Made by a program: the position numbers and the translations under genes | Part shown: piece by piece, positions 31,148 through 41,271 of the stretch | Layout of the letters: each line of letters opens with the position of its first letter | Numbering within the stretch: the stretch's first letter is position 1 | Origin: Rhineura floridana | Lineage: Eukaryota > Chordata > Lepidosauria > Squamata > Rhineuridae | Assembly: GCF_030035675.1 (NCBI RefSeq) | Contig: NC_084481.1 | Span: forward strand, 234,390,927-234,454,926 | Length of the DNA: 64,000 nt | Direction of reading: 5' to 3' | Notes under the pieces: generated by a model | What the model was told of the DNA's origin: nothing | What the model saw: the letters and a program-made list of their open reading frames with translations, nothing else | Databases searched by the model: none

Positions 31148-31530
31148 GCTGTGACCTGGGAGACCAGGGTTCAAATCCCCACACAGCCATGAAGCTCACT
31201 GGGTGACCTTGGGCCAGTCACTGCCTCTCAGCCTCAGAGGGAGGCAATGGTAAACCCCCTCTGAATACCGCTTACCATGAAAATCCTATTCATAGGGTCT
31301 CCATAAGTCAGGATCAACTTGAACTTCCTAGCTGTTAAGAGTCATATGACAATGGAACCAATGACCTAGAGAGGTAGTGGGCTCTCCAACACGAGACATT
31401 CAAGAGGCAGCTGGACAGACATCTGTTGGGAATGCTTTGATTTGGATTCCTGAATTGAGCAGGGGGTTGGATTTGATGGCCTTACAGGCCCCTTCCAACT
31501 CTACGATTATATGAAGGCAGTCCATTTTCA
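31148..31530 (+). repeat. MIR/CORE-like SINE split by a CR1 tail
   Basis: The SINE runs 31148-31327 (B box GGTTCAAATCCCC, core GGTGACCTTGGGCCAGTCAC) and resumes at 31513 with GAAGGCAGTCCATTTTC. The insertion between carries the CR1 3' UTR. Confidence 0.8.
31328..31512 (+). repeat. CR1 3' end inside the SINE
   Basis: GAGGTAGTGGGCTCTCCAAC, then GAGGCAGCTGGACAGACATC and GGGGTTGGATTTGATGGCC, ending TCTACGATTATAT. Same terminus as the CR1 at 40476. Any duplication is at most 4 bp (TGAA). Confidence 0.75.
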
Positions 31531-32152
31531 TGAATCGGTGACCCTATGAATCGGCGACTCCAGTAGTATCTGCCATGAACCACCCTGTTCAGATCTTATA
31601 AGTTCAGGTCTGTGGCTTCCTTTATGGAATCAATCTATCTCTTGTTTGGTCTTCCTCTTTTTCTACTTGCTTCTGGTTTTCCCAGCATTATTGTCTTTTC
31701 TAGTGAATCAGGTCTTCTTATGATGTCTCCAAAGTATGATAACCTCAGTTTAATCATCTTAGCTTCTAGTGACAGTTCTGGTTTAATTTGTTCTAACACC
31801 CAATCATTTGTCTTTTTCGCAGTCCATGGTATCTGTAAAGCTCTCCTCCAACACATTTCAAATGAGTTGTGCTTTTTTCACTGTCCCAACTTTCACATCC
31901 ATACATAGAGATCGGGAATACCATGGTCTGAATGATCCTGACTTTAGTGTTCAGTGATACGTCTTTGCATTTGAGGACCTTTTCTAGTTCTCTCAAAGCT
32001 GCCCTCCCCAGTCCTAGCCTTCTGCTGATTTCTTGCCTGTTGTCTCCATTTTGGTTAATGACTCTGCCAAAGTATAGATAATCCTTGACAAGTTCAATGT
32101 CCTCATCAACGTTAAAGTTACGTAAATCTTCTGTTGTCATTAGTTTAATCTT

Positions 32153-34293
32153 TTTTTTTTTTTTCAATAATTTTTATTCAGGTTTTCATAAAACATACAA
32201 GACAAAATCATAAAACATTCAAAGACAAAAAACAAAATCAAAAATAGTTAAACAAAAAGAAAAAAAGAAAAAAAAAACAAAAATAAAAAATAAAGAGTAA
32301 AATATTGACTTCCCATTTGTCAAAGATCAAATCAGTTATAAGTCTATAATATATAACAATCCTGTCTCTTAAGTCATATTATAAAATCACTTTCCTCCAA
32401 TAGTTATCTTACTTAATCATCAAATCTCATAAACATTACTTTATTCTTTCCACAAAAAGTCAAAGAGAGGTTTCAATTCTTTAAGAAATATATCTATCAA
32501 TTTTTTTTTTCCAGATAAGCATATCGATTAATCCATCTCATTACTAATTATGATAATCTTGTTGTCATAACCATAGTCAAAATAAACATTTCAATTAATC
32601 CATCACATCAGAATCTGTTAGGTTCAGTAATTTCAGTAGCCATTGTTCTATTATCCCTATTAGTTCCATTTTCCATCTTCCATCTTCAGTAGTCTTGTTA
32701 AGTCCAGTAATTTCAGTATCCAATCTTCCATTATCAGTATTCCATAATAATCTTGCTGTCAAAGCCATAGTCATATAGTAAGAGTCTGATGGGAATTACC
32801 TCTATCCCAAATATTTTCTTGCCATCCATTCTGAATAGGTTGCTGAAATACTGCTGTAAAATCATATCTCTGTTCTTTTTTTCAAAATACACTGGGTCAT
32901 CTCTTGAAAGTTTTTCCATTGTCACATGGCTGCAGTTAATTCCATAGATTTTCTCTATATTGGGCTCCATCACATCATTCCAGTCCAGAAGATTATCCAT
33001 GCCATTGATAACTTTATCTCTAGAATCTTCATTAATTTCTTCAGAGATAACATTGAGTTCCAAACAATAGATTTTATTTCTAAAGTCCATAGACTCCAAA
33101 TCTTGTTCCTGTTCCACGTTTGTTCCAATCTCCGGGATCTCCTCTCTCACAGGGACCCCTGTTCCAGTCTCCAGGGTCTCCTCTCTCACAGGGACCCCTG
33201 TTCCAGTCTCCAGGGTCTCCTCTCTCACAAGGACCCCTATGTCTTTAATCTCCTGTATCTCCAAACAATAAATTTTGTTTCTAAAGTCCATAGACTCCAA
33301 ATCTTTTTCCTGTTCCACGTTTGTTCCAATCTCCGGGGTCTCCTCTCTCACAGGGACCCCTTCCAGGGTCACCTCTCTCACAGGGACCCCTATATCTTTA
33401 ATCTCCTGCTTCATTTTACTCAATTCAATTTTCAGCTCCTTACAACCCTGTCGCAGGTTTTGTTTCGTTATCTCAATCTCATCCATTATTTTCTGAAACA
33501 TAGTTATTTCCAGCTTCTCAGCCACTTTCTTAATTGCCATTTTAAAAGAAAAATATAGGAAAACCACTTCTTATTTCAGCAACAATTGGGTTAATACTCC
33601 AAACTTGGTGACATCACAGTATAAACAGAGCAGACAGCCTTATCTCTCCATAGTTAAGTAAACAAAATGCAGTTCCCAGGATCGAAACAATTAATGGCGG
33701 TCGTCAGAAAACAGATTCGTCAAAATAAAATAGACCAAAAAGAGAGTAGTCTCAGACAATATAATATTCTTCAAAATAAAAATCTGGAATAGAAATCCCT
33801 CTTCTGTGTATATCTTTAGAATGCAAATCCAGGACAGCTTTTTGCAACAAAAACAGAGATAAGCTATTAATTAGTGAGTAGCAGAGAGAAGTTATGGCTC
33901 CCCAGTGAGATGTCAAAAACCGATCAATCTGGCAAATCTCTTTTAAACAGCAACAATTTAAGTCAAGTAAAAGAAAAATATAGAAAGAAGGGTGCTTGCC
34001 TGTTAGTGCGTTCTCTCTTAGAAGATAAGATGAACGTTCGCTTTTCCAGATAGAGCTTGTTGTTAAAAATCCGTCCCACCTTCGTCGGCTGGACCTCGTC
34101 CCATAAATTAATGAGATCTGGTCGTCCCAACAAAAATAGGCTTTGAGGTTAATCTCTTCGTTTCTCCCTACCCGGGAGAAGTTTAATCAGTCAAAAAAAG
34201 AAAAAATCTGACTGATATATCTGAATAAGCTTCTTTTGAGGCAGGAGCCCGTCTCAAGAGCAGGCACAGGCTAAGTCACCCTTCCCGGAAGTC
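32153..34293 (-). mobile_element. HAL1-like element (ORF1-only L1), copy 2
   Basis: About 2.14 kb flanked by TGTCATTAGTTTAATCTT (32135-32152, 34294-34311). Same 5' start (ACTTCCGGGAAGGGTGACTT) and poly-A 3' end as copy 1 and near-identical throughout by eye. The size difference, about 150 bp, is explained by extra repeat units in the ORF. Inserted in the BovB RT between NLRYADD-side and C-terminal codons. Confidence 0.9.
32734..33567 (-). CDS. L1 ORF1p-like protein of HAL1-like copy 2 (277 aa)
   Basis: Same architecture as the 225-aa protein of copy 1: N-terminal coiled coil (here with an extra TKQNLRQGCKEL segment, so copy 1 carries an internal deletion relative to it), VPVREET-type tandem repeats, and the [19 protein letters not shown]-terminal domain. 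The repeat region is duplicated, including the segment [15 protein letters not shown], which occurs twice here and once in copy 1. Intact frame, no RT downstream. Confidence 0.7.
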   Translation of the reverse strand: MVFLYFSFKMAIKKVAEKLEITMFQKIMDEIEITKQNLRQGCKELKIELSKMKQEIKDIGVPVREVTLEGVPVREETPEIGTNVEQEKDLESMDFRNKIYCLEIQEIKDIGVLVREETLETGTGVPVREETLETGTGVPVREEIPEIGTNVEQEQDLESMDFRNKIYCLELNVISEEINEDSRDKVINGMDNLLDWNDVMEPNIEKIYGINCSHVTMEKLSRDDPVYFEKKNRDMILQQYFSNLFRMDGKKIFGIEVIPIRLLLYDYGFDSKIIMEY

Positions 34294-34482
34294 TGTCATT
34301 AGTTTAATCTTGATGTTCAGCTGTAGTGCTGCATTCGTTTTAGATTATTACTCGTTTCTGCTAGTAGTATGGTATCATCTGCATATCTTAAATTATTGAT
34401 ATTTCTCCTTCCAATTTTCACACCTCTATCTTGGTCCAATCCTGCTTTCCATATGATATGTTCTGTGTATACATTAAACAAA

Positions 34483-34871
34483 TGGAAAATGGAAATGGAC
34501 TGCCTTCAAGTTGATCCCGACTTATGGCAACCCTATGAATAGGGATTTTATGGTAAGCGGTGTTCAGAGGGGTTTACCATTGCCTCTGCCTCCCTCTGAG
34601 GCTAGTCCTCCCCAGCTGGCTAGGGCCTGCTCAGCTTGCCACAGCTGCACAAGCCAGCCCCTTCCTTGTCCGCAATTGCCAGCTGGGGGGCAACTGGGCT
34701 CCTTGGGACTATGCAGCTTGCCCACGGCTGCACAGGTGGCAGGGCACGTAACCCCTGAGCCACTCACTGTGGGGTGATCTTTAGTTGGCCCTTGACACCA
34801 GGAGACACAAGCGGGGATTTGAACTCACAGACTCTGGACTCCCAGCCAGGCTCTCCTTCCCATTGTGCTAT
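34483..34871 (-). repeat. Long composite SINE, about 390 bp
   Basis: The antisense head reads GCTGGTATAGCACAATGGGA (A-box-like) and GAGTTCAAATCCCC (B box), then a GC-rich middle not seen in the other SINEs. The 3' third (GGTAAACCCC...GGCAGTCCATTTCC) is shared with the MIR/CORE-like family. A short AAACAAAT duplication flanks it in the BovB. Confidence 0.75.
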
Positions 34872-36588
34872 ACCAGCTGCTGATCAAACAAATACCATGA
34901 TGAAATACACCCGTCTCACAGTGTTTGCGATTGGGAACCAATCGGTTTCTCCATATTCTGTCCTTGCAGTAGCCTCTTGTCCAGAGTATAGGTTGCACAT
35001 CAGGACAATCAGATGCTGTGGCACCCCCATTTCTTTAAAAGCATTCCATAGTTTTTCATGATCTACACAGTCAAAGGCTTTGCTGTAATCTATAAAGCAC
35101 AGGGTGATTTTCTTATGAAATTCCTTGGCCCGTTCCATTATCCAACGTATGTTTGCGATACGATCTCTGGTGCCTCTTCCCTTTCTAAATCTAGGTTGGA
35201 CATCTGGCATTTTTCACTCCATATGTGGTAAGAGCCTTTGTTGTAGAATCTTGAGCATTACTTTACTTGCATAGGATATTTAGGCAATAGTTTGATAACT
35301 ACTGCATTCCCTGGGATCCCCTTTCTTTGGAATTGGGATGTATATTGAATGCTTCCACTCTGTGGGCCATTGTTTAGTTTTCCATATTCACAAATTTTTG
35401 TCAAACTTTGGACACATTCAGTCTCAGTAGCTTGTAGCAACTCTATTGGTATGCCATCTGTTCCTGGTGATTTGTTTCTTTCAAATATTTGAAGAGCAGC
35501 TTTCACCTCACATTCTAAAATTTCTGGTTCTTCATCATATGGTTCCTCCATGAATGAATCTGTCATCCTGGCATCTTTTATAGAGTTCTTCAGTGTATTG
35601 CTTCCATCGTCCTTTTATTTCATCTCAGTCAGTCAGTGTGTTCCCCTGTGGATTATTCAACATCCCTACTCTTGGTTTAAATTTCCCTTTCATTTCTAGA
35701 ATCTTTTGGAATTGGGCTCTTGTTTTGTTGTCCTCTTCTATTTCTATACAATAACTATTGTAATAGTTCTCTTTGTCCCTACATACTAGTCGCTGTATGT
35801 TGCATTTAGGGTTCTGACTGTGTTTCTATCTCCTTTGCTTTTGCTTTCCTTCTCTCTTTAACCATTTTAACAGTTTATTCAGTCATCCATTGAGGTCTTT
35901 CTTTTTAACTAGAGGTATTGTCTTTTTGCATTCTTCCCTGATAATGTCTCTGACTTCACTCCATAGTTCTTCTGGTTCTCTCAACTAAGTTTAAAGCCTC
36001 AAACCTGTTCCTTATTTGATTTTTATATTCTTCTGGGATGTTATTTAAATTGTATTTTGGCGTTATGATTGCTTTGTTCTTCTTATTTAGCTTTACTTTG
36101 GTTTTCGATACGACCAATTCACAGTCTGCTCCTGGTCTTGTTTTCGCAGAAAGTACGGAACTTTTCCATCTTCTGTTACCAATTATATAATCAATTTGAT
36201 TCCTATACTGACCATTTGGTGATGTCTTTCAGTTGTCATTTTGGTTGCTCAAAAACTGTGTTCGCAAGAAATAAATTATTGCCTTCACAGAATTCAGTAA
36301 ATCTTTCTCTCCTGCTTCATTTCTATCTCCTAAGCCCCATTTCCCCACAATTTCTGGTTCTTCTGTGTTCCCTGGTTCTTCATTCCAGTCCCCCATGATT
36401 ATCAGCACATCTTGTTTTGGTATGTGATCAATTTCTTCCTGTACTTCTGCGTAAAATCTCTCCAATAAATGTTTACATACTATAATAGTTACTGGTGAAT
36501 AACAATTCAGCCACTTTGAAATCTACATAATGCAAAAGAAGGAAAGAAAGAAGTGATCGGTTTTACAACTTGAGTTAAACCAGCTTCG

Positions 36589-36718
36589 CATCATGGAGTA
36601 GCCTTCACCAACCTGATACCCTCCAGATGTTTTGGACTACAACTCCCATCACACCTGATGGGAATTGTAATCCAAAATTTGGAGGGCACTAGGTTGGTGA
36701 AGGCTGCTCCATGATGAG
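36589..36718. repeat. Palindromic hAT-type MITE
   Basis: GCCTTCACCAACCTGATACC and the inverse arm ending AGGTTGGTGAAGGCTG enclose GGACTACAACTCCCATCA. The palindrome extends through the 8 flanking bases (TCATGGAG / CTCCATGA), so no direct 8-bp duplication is seen. Confidence 0.7.
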
Positions 36719-39410
36719 TGGCCACAGGGCCAGAAACATAAGCGCCAGTTAGATACTGGGTCAAGTTCAACATCCTGATTTTGGTGTTATCAAGTCCTAT
36801 GTAGCTTTGGGCTAGGATACCTGAAAGATTGTCTCACCCCTTAATTGGCATCACTCGTGGCCGAGTAAGATTGTCTTCCAAGATAAGGTCTTTAACAGTG
36901 GATCCATAAATGACTGTGGAGGCCAATTCTGGATCCACACAGCCCCCCACAGTGAGGACATAGGTTTCCAGATGGAAGATGGTCATGATGAGGATTTGCT
37001 TGACGAGCCTTCCGCTTAGCTCATTTGTCCCGTTCGCCCTGTATTCGTGCTTCTTCAAAGTCCACAGCACCTTTGATAATAGCCAACCTCCATTTGGAAC
37101 GCTCATGAGCCAAAGCTTCCCCGTTCTCGATGCTCATGTTACATTTTTTAGATTTGCTTTAAGAACATCTTTAAACCTCTTTTGCTGTCAACCGATATTC
37201 CGTTGCCCATCCTTAAGTTGGGAGTAAAGTAGCTGCTTTGGAAGATGGTGATCAGGCATTCGAACAACATGGCCAGCAATATTGATATTGAAGGATCATT
37301 ATTTCAACACTGGTAGTCTTTGCTTCTTCCAAAATGCTAACATTAGCCCATCTGTCTTCCAAAGTAATTTGCAGAATTTGCCAGAGACAGCATTGGTGGA
37401 ATCTTTCAAGAAGTTGGGAGTGGCGTTTATAAATAGTCCATGTTTCACAGGCATACAGTAAGGTTGGTAGTACAAAGGCTTTATAAATAAGCATTTTGGT
37501 CTCTCTGCGAATATCCCGATCCTCGAACACTCTACACTTCAATCGGGAGAATACGGCACTCGCAGAGCTCAGACGATGCTGAATTTCAGCATCGATCCGC
37601 TTTTACAGAGATGGCTGCCAAGATAGGGGAAGTGATCAACATTCTCCAGCGTCACACCATTAAGCTGGATTGATGATGCTACAGAGGGACTAGTTTGCAC
37701 CTGTTGATGAAGCACTTTGGTTTTTTTAATATTAAGTGAGAGCCCAAGCTTTCCACACGCTTCAAACTATCCTAAATGTCTTTGCAGAAGATCTTTCTCT
37801 GAATGTGCGGAGACTACATTATCATCGGTATATTGAAGTTGTATGACAGAGGTTGACATTACCTTACTTTTTGCTTTTAGCCTACTGAAATTAAAAAGCT
37901 TTCCATCTGTTCGATATACGATTTCCACACCAGTAGGAAGTTTCCCCTCAATAAGGTGTAGAATCATAGCAATGAAGATAGCAAATAAGGTTGGAGCAAT
38001 GATGCATCCCTGTTTTACGCCTGATCCGACTGTGAATGGGATTGCTCTGAAAGCCATAGTTATCCAAAATTGTCACTGTCATGTTGTCATGAAGGAGTTG
38101 CAAAATACTCACAAATTTATCAGGGCATCTAGTTTTCAGAAGGATGGTCCAGAGAGCGGTTCGATTCATACTATCAAAGGCCTTAGTCAGATCAATAAAT
38201 GCCATATATAAAGGTCACTTTTCTTGAGGCTGTCGTGCAGTGAAGATCATGTCCACTGTCCCCCTGGAAGGGTGTAAACCATTTTGAGATTCGGGGAGGA
38301 CATCCTCTGAGATCTATAGGAGGTGATTTGCAAGGATCCTTGCAAGGATTTTACCTGCGATAGCAAGAAAAGAGATACCTCAATAGTTCCCACAATCTGT
38401 TCTATTGCCCTTCTTAAAAAGGGTGATAATTATGGCATCCCTAAAGTCTTCTGGGATCTCCTCCCTCATCCAGATTTTTTCAGTGATCTTATGAAGTTGT
38501 TGTGTAAGTTCAGGCCCACCTTCTTTAAAGACTTCAGCAGGAATCCTATCAGGTCCACTAGCTTTGCTGTTCTTCATTTGATTGATGGCTTTATTGACTT
38601 CATCCAAATTAGGATATACTGCAAGCTCGTCTCTAGTTTGCTGCTGTGGAATTTGCGAGAAGATCTCATCAGCCACAATAGAGTTATGATTAAGGAGGTT
38701 GTGGTACTGCTCTTTCCAGTGCAGTGCAGTAGACTCTTTATCCTTAAGAAGTTTGGTACCATCCATTGAACTTAAGGGACTTGTACCGTGATTTGTTGGT
38801 CCATAGATAGCCTTTGTGGCATTAAAAAAGCCCCATGCATCGTGAGCATCTGCAAAGTGCTGGATTTCTTGAGCTTTCTTTACCCACCAGGGGTTCTTAA
38901 GTTCTCTAGTTCTTCTTTGGACCTCAGCCTTTGCACTGGCATATTTTTTTTCTTAGCAGCACAGTTAATGTCTTTTTTGCCATATCTGGAAGGCTTTCCT
39001 TTTCTTGTCGATGATATGTTCAATCTCACTATCATTCTCATCAAACCAATCCTGATGTTTCTTGGTTTGGTATCCAATAGTTCGCTCATACGCTGCAATA
39101 ATGAATGTCTTCAGTTTAATTTGGTGTTCCTCGACATTTTCAGGGAGTTCCGTCTGTAGATGTTTCTCGAGAGTTGTTTGAAAGCAGGCTTGCATAATAG
39201 GATATTGAAGGGCATGGATGTTCATTTTACGCCTTGGTTTTCTTCCTTGGAGCCTACGTTGAGGAACATTAATGGCCATAGTGGATCGAATTAATTGGTG
39301 ATCTGTCCAGCAGTCATTGGTACTCGTCAAGGCCCTAGTGAGGAGTACATCACGACGATCTCTGGCACGGACAATTATGTAATCCAGGAGATTAGCAAAC
39401 TGGTCAAATG

Positions 39411-40476
39411 CAGACTAGATGGAAATACTGTCAGGTAGATTCACAACTGGTTGGAAAACCGGACTCAGTGGTCGTCGGTGGCTCTGCTGCGGACTGGAAG
39501 GAGGTTTCCAGTGGAGTGCCACAGGGTTCTGTCCTGGGGCCGATACTCTTCAACATTTTTATCAATGACTTAGATGATGGGGTGGAGGGAATCCTTATTA
39601 AGTTTGCGGATGACACGAAACTGGGAGGGATAGCTAACACAATGGAAGACAGGAATAAAATCCAAAGGGACCTGGATAGACTGGAAAATTGGGCTGAAAT
39701 TAATAAAATGAAATTCAATAAAGACAAATGCAAGATTCTGCACTTAGGCCACAAAAACAAAATGCACGGGTACAGGATGGGAAATACCCGGCTTAGCAGT
39801 AGTGCGTGTGAGAAGGACCTTGGAACTGTAGTGGAGCGCAGGTTGAACATGACCCAGCAGTGTGATGCTGCGGCAAAAAAGGCAAACGCGGTTTTGGGCT
39901 GCATAAACAGAGCTATAGTTTCCAGGTCAAGGGAAGTAATAGTCCCACTATATTCTGCATTAGTCAGGCCTCATCTGGAATACTGCGTTCAGTTCTGGGC
40001 GCCTCATTTTAAGGATATAGACAAGTTAGAGTGGGTTCAGAAGAGGGCAACGAGGATGATAGCCGGTATGGAGAACAAGTCTTATGAGGAAAGGTTGAAG
40101 GAACTTGGCATGTTCAGTCTGGTGAAGAGAAGGCTGAGGGGTGACGTGATTGCACTCTTTAAGTACCTGAAGGGCTGTCACATAGAGGAGGGTACAGATT
40201 TGTTCTCTGCTGCCCCAGAGGGTAGGACTAGGTCTAATGGTTTTAAGTTGCAAGAGCGTAGATTCAGACTGGATATTAGAAGGAACTTCTTGACAGTAAG
40301 GGCGGTTCAGCAATGGAACCGACTGCCTAGGGAGGTGGTGGGATCCCCTTCGCTGGATGTCTTCAAGCAGAGGCTGGATGGCTGTCTGCGGGAGATGCTC
40401 TAGCTGTGGATTTCCTGCTGTGAGCAGGGGGTTGGACTCGATGGCCTACAAGGCCCCTTCCAACTCTATGATTCTA
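39411..40476 (+). mobile_element. 5'-truncated CR1 LINE with open RT frame
   Basis: The open frame 39408-40403 (331 codons) covers the RT from [20 protein letters not shown] through the intact catalytic FADDTKLGG, to the C-terminal KRATRMIAGMENKSYEERLK and WNRLPREVVGSPSLDVFKQR. The 3' UTR ends CAACTCTATGATTCT, the CR1 octamer terminus. One shift near the 5' junction. Young-looking. It lies opposite in direction to the RTE-type host element. Confidence 0.92.
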
Positions 40477-41037
40477 GGTGCCAGGTGACTGAGGATGATT
40501 CCATGATGTTTTAAAATTTTTTTCTGGTGAAAGAGTGTTTGTAATAACAAGATTATGCTCTGCACATGTAGTCAGAAGTAGAATGCCATTCAGGTTGCTA
40601 TTGCCAACTCCTTCTTTCCCAATGGTTTCTGGCCATAAATTGAATTCACACCCAACTCTTGCATTGAAATCACCCAAGAGAATAATTTTATCCTCCTTAG
40701 GTATCTCTGATAAGATGGTGTCCAGCTGGGTATAAAAATTTTCCTTGATGTCTTCATCAGCATCTAATGTTAGTACATAAGCACTTACAATAGTTGCCTG
40801 CTGGTTTTTGGCAAGTTTTAACCAGAGAGTTGAGAGTCATTCATTAATGCCAATAGGAACTTCTGACAATAGCTTCACAAGATTATTTTTAATAGCAAAG
40901 ACTTCTCCATGTATTTGTCATTCTTGTTCAGGCAGTCCTTTCCAGAAGAAGGTGTAACCTCCTTTTTCTTCCTTCAGTTGTCCCTCTCCTGCTCTTCGAG
41001 TTTCTTGGAGTGCTGCTATGTCAATATTAAAATGTCA

Positions 41038-41271
41038 AAAAGAGGTCAAAGACCAAGATGCTGGAAAATGAGAACTTTTATTTTTGATAAAACCCAACGC
41101 GTTTCAGCCTGTTATCTACTACTATAATAGCTACTATCCCCTGATGAAGGCCTGTAGGTAACAGGCTGAAACGCGTTGGGTTTTATCAAAAATAAAAGCT
41201 CCCATTTTCCAGCACCTTGGTCTTTTGACCTCTTTTTGATTTCTCATTTGGATGCTAGCCACCCTCTGTTT
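41038..41271. mobile_element. Palindromic hammerhead-bearing element, 234 bp
   Basis: Flanked by the 15-bp duplication AATATTAAAATGTCA (41023-41037, 41272-41286). Arms of about 80 bp (41038-41117, 41158-41241) are inverted copies. It splits the endonuclease codons of the RTE-type LINE between REL..FNI and DIAALQETR. Confidence 0.85.
41138..41181 (+). ncRNA. Hammerhead ribozyme-like motif
   Basis: CCC-CTGATGA-A-GGCCTG-loop-CAGGCT-GAAA-CGCGTT-GGG. Stem II has six pairs including one G-U. The opposite arm keeps only CAGGCTGAAACGCGTTGGG and lacks CTGATGA, so only the plus-strand copy is complete. Confidence 0.65.

Larger units (their letters stand above)
31553..36480 (-). mobile_element. RTE-BovB LINE, split by a HAL1-like element and a SINE
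   Basis: From right to left: endonuclease remnant (PKQDVLIIMGDWNEE, 36229-36465), linker and RT start (FERNKSPGTDGIPIELLQ, 35258-35566), RT (CFIDYSKAFDCVDHEKLWNA, 34884-35210; RYADDTILLAET near 34400), and C terminus (KTNDWVLEQIKPELSLEAKM then DSLEKTIMLGKPEASRKRGR, 31635-31856). Several shifts and stops make it inactive. Insertions: HAL1-like at 32153-34293 and SINE at 34483-34871. Confidence 0.9.
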
